Source: JAWWOL01 sp033851545 (GTDB taxonomy: Bacteria; Actinomycetota; Actinomycetes; JAWWOL01). Taken from it: DNA of 64,000 nt. The stretch covers positions 1 to 64,000 of the forward strand of contig JAWWOO010000038.1 of the NCBI GenBank assembly GCA_033851545.1, read 5' to 3'. This document shows, piece by piece, positions 48,020 through 56,433 of this stretch (positions are counted from its first letter, which is position 1; each line of letters starts with the position of its first letter). Position numbers and translations under genes: made by a program. The notes beneath the pieces are model-generated. The model did no database searches and had not been told where the DNA came from. It worked only from the letters and a program-made list of their open reading frames with translations.

Positions 48020-48140
48020 AGGGACTAGCAGAATGCCCGAACATATGGGGCCGTGGGGCGTTCAAGGATTTCCGGCATCGTGCCGAACTTCTGGCTATCG
48101 CGTACTTAACGGGGACGCGGCATCCGGAAGGACGACAGCG

Positions 48141-48473
48141 ATGACCACGATCAAGGCCTCTTGCCCCAGCTGCGGCGAGGTCGAGCTCACCTCGGCCGAC
48201 ATCTCGCTGATGGTGTGCAACCACGCATCGCTGTCCTACTACGCGTTCACCTGCCCCAAGTGCGTCGACGTCGTGAAGAAGCCCGCTGACGACCACGTGG
48301 TCTCGCTGCTGATGTCCGGCGGCGTCAAGGCGACCGTCTGGGAGGTCCCCGCTGAGGCGATGGAGCCCAAGGCCGGCCCGGCGCTCGGCTACGACGACCT
48401 GCTCGACTTCGCGCTCCAGCTGGCCTCCCTCGACCTGCTCGCCGCCGAGGCCGCCACGCCCGCCCGGCGCTAG
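48141..48473 (+). CDS. Small zinc-ribbon protein of unknown function
   Basis: 110 residues from ATG 48141 with GGAAGGA upstream; longer starts have no SD. Two Cys pairs (ASCPSCGEVEL and FTCPKCVDVV) about 34 residues apart form a likely zinc ribbon, and a single Cys in MVCNHAS lies between them. The C-terminal half is acidic and helical. It has no signal peptide. Similar short proteins are found between pafC and tatA in actinobacteria. An AT-rich TACTTA at about 48105 may be its -10. Confidence 0.7.
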   Translation: MTTIKASCPSCGEVELTSADISLMVCNHASLSYYAFTCPKCVDVVKKPADDHVVSLLMSGGVKATVWEVPAEAMEPKAGPALGYDDLLDFALQLASLDLLAAEAATPARR

Positions 48474-48504
48474 GACACCCCTCCTGCTTACTGCCTCTCG
48501 TACG

Positions 48505-48539
48505 GTACGGGCCCCCTCCCTGCGGAGCGGGGCCCGTAC
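48505..48539 (+). terminator. Strong hairpin terminator after the zinc-ribbon gene
   Basis: A perfect 11-bp stem (gtacgggcccc with ggggcccgtac) and a 13-base loop, 31 bases past the stop codon. No T run follows, as is usual in this GC range. Confidence 0.7.
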
Positions 48540-48587
48540 CTGTTCGGCCAGGTTCATACGGACGGTCTGCTGCTATCGTCACGGACC

Positions 48588-48776
48588 ATGTGGGTCTGGA
48601 TCTCGATCGCTGCCGGGCTGGTGGTCGCCCTGATCATCTTCGGCGTGGCGGCGCTGCGGTCCTGGCGGCAGGTCAAGGCGCTGCGGACGTCGCTGAAGGA
48701 TGTGCAGGCCGACGTCCAGTCCTACGCTGACCGGATGCAGGTCGCCGGCCCGGGGGAGCACAAGAACGCAACCTGA
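48588..48776 (+). CDS. Small single-pass membrane protein upstream of tatA
   Basis: 62 residues. One N-terminal TM helix (WVWISIAAGLVVALIIFGVA) is followed by a basic and then helical cytoplasmic tail (SWRQVKALRTSLKDVQADVQ). It is reminiscent of TatA/TatB topology, but has no FG hinge and is not a Tat subunit by sequence. Similar short genes precede tatA in related bacteria. Function unknown. Confidence 0.7.
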   Translation: MWVWISIAAGLVVALIIFGVAALRSWRQVKALRTSLKDVQADVQSYADRMQVAGPGEHKNAT

Positions 48777-48851
48777 ACTAACCGGGTCGGACCCTGCCAG
48801 CCGCAGGATCCGGACGTACACTGAGCGCACGTCGAGAGAGGACACACAGTC

Positions 48852-49175
48852 ATGGGCGATGGAATCTTCAGCGGACCTCACCTGCTGATCGTGGCAGTGA
48901 TCTTCGTTCTGCTGTTCGGCGCGTCCAAGCTGCCCATCTTCGCTCGCTCGCTCGGTCAGTCGATGCGGATCTTCAAGTCGGAGATCAAGGGCCTCAAGGA
49001 CGACGACGAGACCGCGCCGGCGCCCCCTGCCGTGGTGCAGCAGCAGCCGGTGATCCAGGCGCCCGCAGCGCCCCCGCCGGTCGCGCAGCCGGCTCCGGCG
49101 CCGCAGATCTTCACGGACGCCAACGGTCAGCAGTTCGTCATGCAGCCGGTGACCCCTCAGTCCGAGCAGCACTGA
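48852..49175 (+). CDS. tatA: Sec-independent translocase subunit TatA
   Basis: 107 residues. One TM helix (PHLLIVAVIFVLLFGASKLP) with the FG hinge followed by an amphipathic helix (FARSLGQSMRIFKSEIKGL), then an acidic, Pro/Ala/Gln-rich tail. It forms the pore of the twin-arginine pathway with TatC, 27 bases downstream. Its position after the paf genes is conserved in actinobacteria. Confidence 0.95.
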   Translation: MGDGIFSGPHLLIVAVIFVLLFGASKLPIFARSLGQSMRIFKSEIKGLKDDDETAPAPPAVVQQQPVIQAPAAPPPVAQPAPAPQIFTDANGQQFVMQPVTPQSEQH

Positions 49176-49202
49176 CCGGCGCCGCCCGGTCTCTCGCGCT
49201 AG

Positions 49203-50117
49203 ATGGCGACAACCAAGCCACGTCGTAAAGCCGTGCCCCCGGCCGGGCCCGACGGCCGGATGTCGCTGATCGACCACTTCATCGAGTTGCGCACCCGCGT
49301 CGTGCGGGCCACGGTCGCCATCGTGATCGGCATGGTGATCGCGTTTCTGATCTGGCACCCGATCTTCGACGTGCTCAAGCACCCCTACTGCAGCCTGCCG
49401 CTGGACAAGCGCAAGGCCTATGGCGGCGTGACCAGCTGTCAGTTCATCTACACCCACCCGCTCGACGGCTTCAGCATCAAGTTGCGGGTCTCTGCGATCG
49501 CCGGCGTGCTGATCGCCGCGCCGGTGTGGCTCTACCAGCTCTGGGCCTTCATCACCCCGGGCCTCCGGCACAACGAGCGACGCTGGGCCATGTCGTTCGT
49601 CGCCACCTCGGTGCTGCTGTTCTCCGCTGGCGTCGTCGCCGCCTACCTGATGCTGTCCAAGGCGCTCGAGTTCCTGCTCGGCGCCGCAGGCCCGGGCGTC
49701 ACAGCAGCGCTGGACATCTCGCAATACCTCGGGTTCATCACGCGGGTAATGCTGCTTTTCGGGCTCTCCTTCGAGTTCCCGCTGGTCATCGTGATCCTCA
49801 ACCTGGCTCACCTGGTGCGGCACGAGCGGCTGTGGTCGTTCCGCCGGATGGAGATCTTCCTGGTCACGGTGTTCGCGGCCGTGGTGACCCCGAGCACCGA
49901 CCCCTATACGATGCTCGCCCTGGCCGCTCCGCTGTGGGTGCTGTACGAGGTCGCCGCGTTGATCGCCTGGGCGCACGACAAGCGGGTCGACGCCAAGACC
50001 GCAGCGCTCGCCGAGCTCTCGCCCGACGAGCCCTCGCCCAGGCCCTTGCCGTCCTCCCTGGCTGACGCCGATGCGCTGGCGTCGACGGGCACCCCGGAGG
50101 ACCCCGCCACCCGCTGA
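49203..50117 (+). CDS. tatC: Twin-arginine translocase subunit TatC
   Basis: 304 residues. Six membrane helices; the N-terminal MSLIDHFIELRTRVVRATVA contains the signal-recognition segment, and TPSTDPYTMLALAAPLWVLY is the conserved late motif. It recognises Tat signal peptides such as those of the two paralogues at 40.5-42.6 kb. A Pro/Ser-rich cytoplasmic tail follows. A palindromic repeat begins seven bases after the stop. Confidence 0.96.
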   Translation: MATTKPRRKAVPPAGPDGRMSLIDHFIELRTRVVRATVAIVIGMVIAFLIWHPIFDVLKHPYCSLPLDKRKAYGGVTSCQFIYTHPLDGFSIKLRVSAIAGVLIAAPVWLYQLWAFITPGLRHNERRWAMSFVATSVLLFSAGVVAAYLMLSKALEFLLGAAGPGVTAALDISQYLGFITRVMLLFGLSFEFPLVIVILNLAHLVRHERLWSFRRMEIFLVTVFAAVVTPSTDPYTMLALAAPLWVLYEVAALIAWAHDKRVDAKTAALAELSPDEPSPRPLPSSLADADALASTGTPEDPATR

Positions 50118-50123
50118 CCGGTA

Positions 50124-50188
50124 GAAACGATCTTGGACTTTTGCGGCTCATTCGTGACGTGAGAGCCCGGAAAGTCCAAGATCGTTTC
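50124..50188. repeat. Palindromic repeat, copy A (18-bp arms)
   Basis: GAAACGATCTTGGACTTT at 50124-50141 pairs perfectly with its complement at 50171-50188, and the inner GGCTC/GAGCC extends the stem. It lies between tatC and the nuclease-like gene, which uses it as its last 14 codons and stop. It may act as a bidirectional terminator. A second copy lies at 51154-51215. Confidence 0.85.
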
Positions 50189-51086
50189 GGCGGGCTGTCA
50201 GGGTGGCGTACGTGTCCTTGATCTCGCTGATGACGTCGTCGCGGCGGTTGTAGTAGGCGTCGGCCGAGTAGCGCAGGTTGTGCCACTGCCGGGCGAGCAG
50301 CGCGTTGTGCCGGCGGAGGTCCTTGGCCCGTACGGCCGGCTGGGCGTGCACCTCGCCGTCGTACTCCACACCCATCTGCAGCCCTCGGTATCCCATGTCC
50401 AGTCGCGCGATCACCTGGCCGTCGCTCGTGCAGACCTTGATCTGGGTCTGCGGCTTGGGCAGGCCGACGTCGAGCACCATCAGCATGCGTAGCCGTGACT
50501 CCATGGGACTGCCGGCACCGACGTCGGCCAGGCCCACCACGTAGGGGATCTGCCGCACCCCGCGCAGGACGCCGTGAGTTGCTGCGTAGTCCAACAGCTG
50601 GTCGGGCTTGACCAAGCCGCGGTGCCAGAACGCGTCGACTGCAACGACGGCCTCCACCACGTCAAACCGTCGGGCCAGGTCGTACGCCGTTCGCACTGGC
50701 GACGTCACGGGGACGCCCCGCCTGCTCACGACGTCGGCTGCAGCAAGGGTTGCCTGTCGCGGCGTGAACAGTCCGCGCCCCAGCGCTGCCGTCCCGGGGG
50801 CAAAGGTCACTTCCAGGGGCGCGTCCTCGTCACGGGCGATGTCGATCCCGTGCAGCCATGCCGCTGTGTTGCCCGAGAACGCGGCCGATGACGGCAGGAT
50901 GAGCCGGGCGGCGGCTAGCCGCAGGCCCGTACCGTCCGGGGTGTCGGCAGCCACGTGGACCCCGTGGCACACCGCACGAAACAGCGGGCCGCGCAGCACC
51001 CCCGGCGAGACGCCCAGGCTCCGAGCGCTGCTGACCAGGAACGGCTGACCGTTCAGCAGCTCGGCGGGAGCCTGTGCGGGACGCAT
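50148..51086 (-). CDS. AbiEi/DUF559-like protein with Vsr-type nuclease fold
   Basis: About 312 residues from ATG 51086. The N-terminal part (SARSLGVSPGVLRGPLFRAV) resembles the winged-helix start of type IV antitoxin AbiEi; VTSPVRTAYDLARRF and the C-terminal ESRLRMLMVLDVGLP, IARLDMGYRG, MGVEYDGEVH match DUF559 endonuclease-fold proteins common in Nocardioides-type genomes. Acidic residues in these three motifs could be a PD-(D/E)XK site. No toxin partner is present. It is bracketed by two palindromic repeats, and its 3' end lies inside one. Confidence 0.75.
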   Translation of the reverse strand: MRPAQAPAELLNGQPFLVSSARSLGVSPGVLRGPLFRAVCHGVHVAADTPDGTGLRLAAARLILPSSAAFSGNTAAWLHGIDIARDEDAPLEVTFAPGTAALGRGLFTPRQATLAAADVVSRRGVPVTSPVRTAYDLARRFDVVEAVVAVDAFWHRGLVKPDQLLDYAATHGVLRGVRQIPYVVGLADVGAGSPMESRLRMLMVLDVGLPKPQTQIKVCTSDGQVIARLDMGYRGLQMGVEYDGEVHAQPAVRAKDLRRHNALLARQWHNLRYSADAYYNRRDDVISEIKDTYATLTARRNDLGLSGLSRHE

Positions 51087-51153
51087 GCCCGCGACTCTGA
51101 CCAACTTCGGCCAACGGTGCGCTGCGCTATCCACAGGCGTCGTCGACCGGGAC

Positions 51154-51215
51154 GAAACGATCTTGGACTTGGCGGGCTCATTCTTCCGTAATGGGACCCT
51201 TATCTCCAAGATCGT
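51154..51215. repeat. Palindromic repeat, copy B (11-bp arms)
   Basis: GAAACGATCTTGGACTT followed by GGCGGGCTCATTC nearly repeats copy A in the same orientation; ACGATCTTGGA at 51157-51167 pairs with TCCAAGATCGT at 51205-51215. It lies between the start of the nuclease-like gene and the helicase, so the gene is framed by the two copies. Confidence 0.8.
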
Positions 51216-51276
51216 CGCGGCTCATGAACTGTGGCGGAGCCGCGCTCGCGGGCTGCCATCACGTAGCGTGGGGGGC

Positions 51277-54042
51277 ATGAGCATTGCCGCGGCCGCACCT
51301 GGGCCGCCCGGATCCAGCGACCGTTCCGAAGCGCTGACGGAGTTCGCGTCCGCGTACGACTTCCCGCTCGACGCCTTCCAGGTCCGCGCGTGTGAGGCCC
51401 TGGAGCGTGGCGACGGGGTCCTGGTCGCCGCTCCCACCGGTGCCGGCAAGACGATCGTGGGCGAGTTCGCTGTTCACCTGGCCCTGCGAGTAGGGCAGAA
51501 ATGTTTCTACACCACGCCGATCAAGGCGCTGAGCAACCAGAAGTTCGCCGACCTGACCGCACGGTACGGGCCGACCAACGTCGGGCTGCTCACCGGCGAC
51601 AACTCGATCAACGGTGATGCACCGATCGTCGTCATGACCACCGAGGTCCTGCGCAACATGATCTATGCCGGCTCATCGGCGCTGCGCGGCCTCGGTTACG
51701 TGGTGATGGACGAGGTGCACTACCTCTCCGACCGGTTCCGCGGCGCGGTGTGGGAAGAGGTGATCATCCACCTGCCCGAACACGTGCGGCTGGTCTCCCT
51801 CTCGGCCACGGTGTCCAACACGGAGGAGTTCGCCGACTGGCTGGTCACCGTACGCGGCCACACCCAGGTCGTCGTCGAGGAGCACCGCCCGGTGCCGCTG
51901 TGGCAGCACGTCCTGGTCGGGGACCGGCTGCACGACCTGTTCGTCGACCGCAGCGGCCACCACGAGCCGGGCCACTCCGACGACGTGCTCGAGCCCGGGC
52001 TGCGGGTCAACCCCGAGCTCTATCGACTGGCCAAGGACGACGGACGCTTCTCCCGTACGGGACCCCGCGGCCCCAAGGGTGCACCGGTGCGGCCACAGGG
52101 GCGCGGCCGGGGCGTGCCCAGCCGGGTCGACGTCGTCAACGCCCTCGACCGCGAAGGCCTGCTGCCGGTCATCACGTTCATCTTCAGCCGGGCCGGCTGC
52201 CAAGGCGCCGTTGAGCAGTTCCTGCGCAGCGGCGTCCGGCTGATCAAGCCCGAGGAGCGACGCCTGGTCCGGACGATCGTCGAGTCGCGCACCCAGGACA
52301 TCCCGGAGGAGGACCGGCACGTCCTCGGCTACTACGACTGGCTCGAGGGGCTCGAACGCGGGGTCGCTGCCCACCACGCCGGGATGCTGCCGGCGTTCAA
52401 GGAGGTCGTCGAGGAGCTGTTCAGCCGCGGTCTGGTCAAGGCGGTCTTCGCCACCGAGACCCTGGCGCTCGGCATCAACATGCCGGCCAGGTCGGTGGTC
52501 CTCGAGAAGCTGGTCAAGTGGAACGGCGAGGCCCACGTCGACGTGACGCCGGGGGAGTACACCCAGCTCACCGGACGGGCCGGCCGCCGGGGCATCGACG
52601 TCGAGGGGCACGGTGTCGTGCTGTGGCAGCCCGGCCTCGACCCCGAAGCCGTCGCCGGGCTCGCCTCGACCCGCACCTACCCGCTGCGGTCGAGCTTCCG
52701 GCCCTCGTACAACATGGCGGTCAACCTGGTCCGCACCGTGGGCAAGGCACGGGCACGGGCCTTGCTCGAGTCGTCGTTCGCGCAGTTCCAGGCCGACCGA
52801 TCGGTGGTCGGCCTGGCCCGCCAGGTCAGCCGCAACCAGGGTGCGCTCGAGGGCTACGCAGAGGCGATGACCTGCCACCTCGGCGACTTCGAGGAGTACT
52901 TCGGCTATCGGGTCGCGATCAAGGAGCGCGAGGGGCAGCTCGCCCGTGAGGGTGCCTCTCTGCGCAGGGCCGCGGCCGCAAAGTCACTGGAAACATTGAA
53001 GACTGGCGACGTCGTACGGATCGCCGGCGGGCGCAGGGCAGGCCTGGCCGTGGTTCTCGACCCGGGACTCAAGGACGTCGGTCCGGACGGCTACCCCCGG
53101 CCCGTCGTGCTCACCCAGGAACGCCAGGTCAAGCGGATGACCGCCGCCGACTTCCCGGACGAAGCGGTGGTCGTCGACACCGTACGGGTGCCACGTGGCT
53201 TCAACCAGCGCTCGGCGCAGTCCCGGCGCGACCTGGCTGCGTCACTGCACCGGCACGGTGGCGCGGAAGGCACGGTCAAGGCGCGCAGGACCAGAGCGCT
53301 GGCGGCCGACGACCAACAGCTGCTCGAGCTCCGTCGGCTGATGCGCCAGCACCCGTGCCACGGCTGCGACGAGCGCGAGGACCACGCACGCTGGGCTGAG
53401 CGGCACGAACGTCTCCGCCGGGACACCGCCGAGATCGAGCGCAAGGTGTCCGGCCGGACCAACACCATCGCCCGTACGTTCGACCGGGTCTGCACCGTGC
53501 TGGACCGGCTCGGCTATCTCGAGGGCGGCGCCGTGACCGCGGCCGGTGACCAGCTGGCCAGGGTCTACAGCGAGAGCGACCTGCTCGTTGTCGAGTGCCT
53601 GCGTTCGGCGGTGTGGGACAGGCTGACCCCGGCCGAGCTGGCCGCCTGCGTCTCCGCGCTGGTCTACGAGACCCGGCGCGCGGACGAGTCGATCTCGCCG
53701 CGGCTGCCGACTGCCGCCGTACAGGATGCGCTGCAGCAGATGTCCCGGCGCTGGTCCGAGCTGACCGAGCTCGAGGACCGGCACCACCTGACCTTCCTGC
53801 GCGAGCCGGACGCCGGCTTCGCGTTCGTCGCCCATCGGTGGGCGTCCGGGCATCGGCTCGACGAGGTGCTGACAGAGGCCGACCTCACCGCCGGCGACTT
53901 CGTCCGGTCGATGAAGCAGCTGATGGATCTGCTCGGCCAGATCGCCGACGTGGCAGCTGAGGACAGTCCCGTACGGGGCAAGGCCCGTGCAGCGTTGAAG
54001 GCCCTGCGCCGCGGCGTGGTCGCCTACTCGTCGGTCACCTGA
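51277..54042 (+). CDS. helY: HelY-type Ski2/Mtr4-family DEAD-box helicase
   Basis: 921 residues from ATG 51277; TAGCGT seven bases upstream suggests a leaderless transcript. Walker A AAPTGAGKTIV, motif Ia KALSNQKFADL, DEVH box VMDEVHYLSD, LSATVSN, ETLALGINMPARS and TGRAGRRGID (motif VI) mark a superfamily II RNA helicase of the Ski2 class; the C-terminal 150 residues match the DSHCT domain. It corresponds to the mycobacterial gene next to tatC. Its role in RNA or nucleic-acid processing is inferred from the family. Confidence 0.94.
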   Translation: MSIAAAAPGPPGSSDRSEALTEFASAYDFPLDAFQVRACEALERGDGVLVAAPTGAGKTIVGEFAVHLALRVGQKCFYTTPIKALSNQKFADLTARYGPTNVGLLTGDNSINGDAPIVVMTTEVLRNMIYAGSSALRGLGYVVMDEVHYLSDRFRGAVWEEVIIHLPEHVRLVSLSATVSNTEEFADWLVTVRGHTQVVVEEHRPVPLWQHVLVGDRLHDLFVDRSGHHEPGHSDDVLEPGLRVNPELYRLAKDDGRFSRTGPRGPKGAPVRPQGRGRGVPSRVDVVNALDREGLLPVITFIFSRAGCQGAVEQFLRSGVRLIKPEERRLVRTIVESRTQDIPEEDRHVLGYYDWLEGLERGVAAHHAGMLPAFKEVVEELFSRGLVKAVFATETLALGINMPARSVVLEKLVKWNGEAHVDVTPGEYTQLTGRAGRRGIDVEGHGVVLWQPGLDPEAVAGLASTRTYPLRSSFRPSYNMAVNLVRTVGKARARALLESSFAQFQADRSVVGLARQVSRNQGALEGYAEAMTCHLGDFEEYFGYRVAIKEREGQLAREGASLRRAAAAKSLETLKTGDVVRIAGGRRAGLAVVLDPGLKDVGPDGYPRPVVLTQERQVKRMTAADFPDEAVVVDTVRVPRGFNQRSAQSRRDLAASLHRHGGAEGTVKARRTRALAADDQQLLELRRLMRQHPCHGCDEREDHARWAERHERLRRDTAEIERKVSGRTNTIARTFDRVCTVLDRLGYLEGGAVTAAGDQLARVYSESDLLVVECLRSAVWDRLTPAELAACVSALVYETRRADESISPRLPTAAVQDALQQMSRRWSELTELEDRHHLTFLREPDAGFAFVAHRWASGHRLDEVLTEADLTAGDFVRSMKQLMDLLGQIADVAAEDSPVRGKARAALKALRRGVVAYSSVT

Positions 54043-54205
54043 CGTTGCGGCCGGCTGAACCAGGCACGGGTGCGGCCCCCTCGCTGACGCGGTTCGGGTA
54101 GCTAGCGATCGTCGGGTTGTCCACAGGCGCCAGATTCGACGCGCACGCGAGGCAACACCCGCTCGATGCTGGTCCCTCACCCGGCGCCAGGATCGGAGCA
54201 GCCAG

Positions 54206-55171
54206 ATGTCCAACCGCAAGAAGGCCAAGCAGGCCAAGGATCAGGCCCTGCCCTTCCTCGACATTGACCAGGCCAACCGCGTTCGTGCGCTGATGCGCGA
54301 GGCGCTGGCCGAGCGCGGCCTCGAGGTCACCGTCTTCGACGACCACCTCAGGACCGACGACGGCCGGGAGTTCGGGGTCTGGAACGTGGCGGCGAAATGC
54401 CACGCAGCCGGTCACTCCGACGCCATCTGGCGCCGGGTCATCGCGGACCACGTCGGCAAGCTGATGGCCGGCGTCGCGGCCGGTGACCCGTTCGAGGGCT
54501 TGTCGCAGGACGAGGTGCTCACCCGCACCTACACCCGGTTGTGGGAAGCCAGTTCCCTGCCCGGTGGTGCGGAGCACTACCCGCACCTCGAGTTCGCGCC
54601 GGGGCTGCTGGAGGTGATCTCACTTGCAGTGCCGCACGGAGTGGCGACGTTCAACGCTGACCGGGTCGAACAGTTCGGCGGCTGGGACCTGTTGCGTGCG
54701 CAGGGTCTCGACAACCTCAGCCGCCGCCCTGTGGAGCAGATCGAGCGGTTCGAGCCGCCGACGGGAGGCGCCTTCTTCGTCTCGCGAGGTGACTCGATCT
54801 ACACGGCCAGCCAAGCCCTGCTGATGCCGCACTTCGGCTACGCGGTCGAGAAGTCCCGGGACGCCGGCCTGGGATGGCTGATCAGCATGCCCAACCGGCA
54901 CGAGCTGTGCTGGCACCTGATCTCGGACTCGACCGTCATCGAGTCGTTGGCAGGCATGGCGTGGTACGCCCAGTGGCAGCACGTCGACGCAGCCGGACCG
55001 CTGTCCCCGCACGTCTTCTGGGGGACCGGGCACGGTTACGAGCAGGTGACCGGCTACCAGTCGAACGGAGACCTGCGGTTCCACATCGGGGCCGAGCTGG
55101 AACGCATCATCGAGCGGCTCGAGCCGACCCAGCTGTCGCCGGGGGTGCGGCGCGCGTCGGAAGGTCGTTGA
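54206..55171 (+). CDS. Unrecognised conserved-looking protein
   Basis: 321 residues, ATG after GGAG. A basic N-terminus (MSNRKKAKQAKDQALPF) is followed by a soluble alpha/beta chain with many Trp and His (REFGVWNVAAKCHAAG, LISMPNRHELCWHLISDS, MAWYAQWQHVDAAGPL). No signal peptide, membrane helix or known catalytic motif is visible. Codon use resembles its neighbours and the frame is intact, so it is very likely a real gene. It is 164 bases after helY and convergent with the methyltransferase gene. Confidence 0.7.
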   Translation: MSNRKKAKQAKDQALPFLDIDQANRVRALMREALAERGLEVTVFDDHLRTDDGREFGVWNVAAKCHAAGHSDAIWRRVIADHVGKLMAGVAAGDPFEGLSQDEVLTRTYTRLWEASSLPGGAEHYPHLEFAPGLLEVISLAVPHGVATFNADRVEQFGGWDLLRAQGLDNLSRRPVEQIERFEPPTGGAFFVSRGDSIYTASQALLMPHFGYAVEKSRDAGLGWLISMPNRHELCWHLISDSTVIESLAGMAWYAQWQHVDAAGPLSPHVFWGTGHGYEQVTGYQSNGDLRFHIGAELERIIERLEPTQLSPGVRRASEGR

Positions 55172-55194
55172 GGATGCGGTGGTCCCTGCCGCCG

Positions 55195-56430
55195 CTAGAA
55201 GTTCGGCCGCAGCGGCATGTGGGCGTTCTCGCCGTCGAGCTTGACGCCGAGGATCTGGTGCAGCTCGATCTCGGCCCGTTCGAAGTTGAGCCGGGAGCCG
55301 GCCAGGTAGAGCTGCCACACCCGTGCCCGCGCCTCGCCGACCTCGGCGGCCGCCTCTGCCCAGTTGGCCTCGAGGTTGACCCCCCAGGCAGCGCAGGTCA
55401 TCCCGTAGTGCTCGCGCAGGTTCTCGAGGTGGCGCACCTCGAACCCGGCGTCCTGCATGAAGGTCGCTAGCGGGCCGGCAGCCGTCAGCTCGCCGTCGGG
55501 GAACACGTAGCGGTCGATGAAGCCGCCCTTGTCGATGGCCTTGTCCGTCGACTTCGGCCGGGTTATGCAGTGGTTGAGGAAACGGCCGCCCGGCCTGACT
55601 TTCTCGTACAGCGATGCGAAGTAGGCCGGCATCTGGGCCCGGCCGATGTGCTCGGCCAGCCCGATGGCGCTGACCGCGTCGAACCCGGTCTCCGCGACCT
55701 TGCGATAGTCGAGGAAGCGCACCTCGGCGAGGTCGCTCAGACCTTCGTCGGCGATCCGCTTCTGCGCGTACTCTGCCTGCGCCTGCGACAGAGTGACACC
55801 GAGCGCCTTGACGCCGTACTCCTTGGCCGCGTGGCGCACCATGCCGCCCCAGCCGCAGCCGACGTCGAGCAGCCGCATCCCCGGCTCGAGGCCCAGCTTG
55901 CGGGCCACCAGGTCGTGCTTGGCGAACTGGGCCTCCTCGAGAGTGGAGGAGGCGGTCGGGTAGACCGCGCAGGTGTAGGCCATCGACGGCCCGAGGACCA
56001 GCTCGTAGAACCGGTTGGAGACGTTGTAGTGGTGCGCGATCGCCTGCGCGTCGCGGGACTGGGAGTGGCGGCGGCCGGTCATCCGGGCCTCCTCCGCCGG
56101 CCGTGGCGCCCGCTTGACCGCGAGCGGGCCCAGCTTGCGGGCCAGCTCCAGCTTGGTGCCCAGGCCCATGTCCGAGATCGACAGGTTGGTGAAGATGCGC
56201 AGCGCCTGGTAGACGTCGCCGTGCAGCAACAGGTCGCCCATGATGTACGCCCTGGCGAAGCCCAGCGAGCCGGGCGCAGAGGCCAGGTAGGTCACCGCCC
56301 GCGGGTTGACCACCTCGACCTTGATCTCCGCGTCGGCCGGCCCTGCGGTGCTGCCGTCGTACGCCGTGAACCGGACCGGGGCGTCGCTGCCCGCAATCTG
56401 GTGGAAGACCTCCGCCACTTGTGTCGCCAT
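55195..56430 (-). CDS. tmsB: SAM-dependent fatty-acid methyltransferase (TmsB/BfaB/UfaA1-like)
   Basis: 411 residues. Cyclopropane-synthase family: LLDVGCGWGGMVRHAAKEYG binds SAM, GVTLSQAQAEYAQKRI follows, and FDAVSAIGLAEHIGRA and DRYVFPDGEL are the conserved core motifs. In actinobacteria it pairs with the adjacent FAD protein to add a methylene to the delta-9 double bond of oleoyl lipids, then reduce it to 10-methyl (tuberculostearic-type) chains. It begins three bases after the partner gene. The name rests on this pairing; a true cyclopropane synthase cannot be fully excluded. Confidence 0.85.
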   Translation of the reverse strand: MATQVAEVFHQIAGSDAPVRFTAYDGSTAGPADAEIKVEVVNPRAVTYLASAPGSLGFARAYIMGDLLLHGDVYQALRIFTNLSISDMGLGTKLELARKLGPLAVKRAPRPAEEARMTGRRHSQSRDAQAIAHHYNVSNRFYELVLGPSMAYTCAVYPTASSTLEEAQFAKHDLVARKLGLEPGMRLLDVGCGWGGMVRHAAKEYGVKALGVTLSQAQAEYAQKRIADEGLSDLAEVRFLDYRKVAETGFDAVSAIGLAEHIGRAQMPAYFASLYEKVRPGGRFLNHCITRPKSTDKAIDKGGFIDRYVFPDGELTAAGPLATFMQDAGFEVRHLENLREHYGMTCAAWGVNLEANWAEAAAEVGEARARVWQLYLAGSRLNFERAEIELHQILGVKLDGENAHMPLRPNF

Positions 56431-56433
56431 GCC

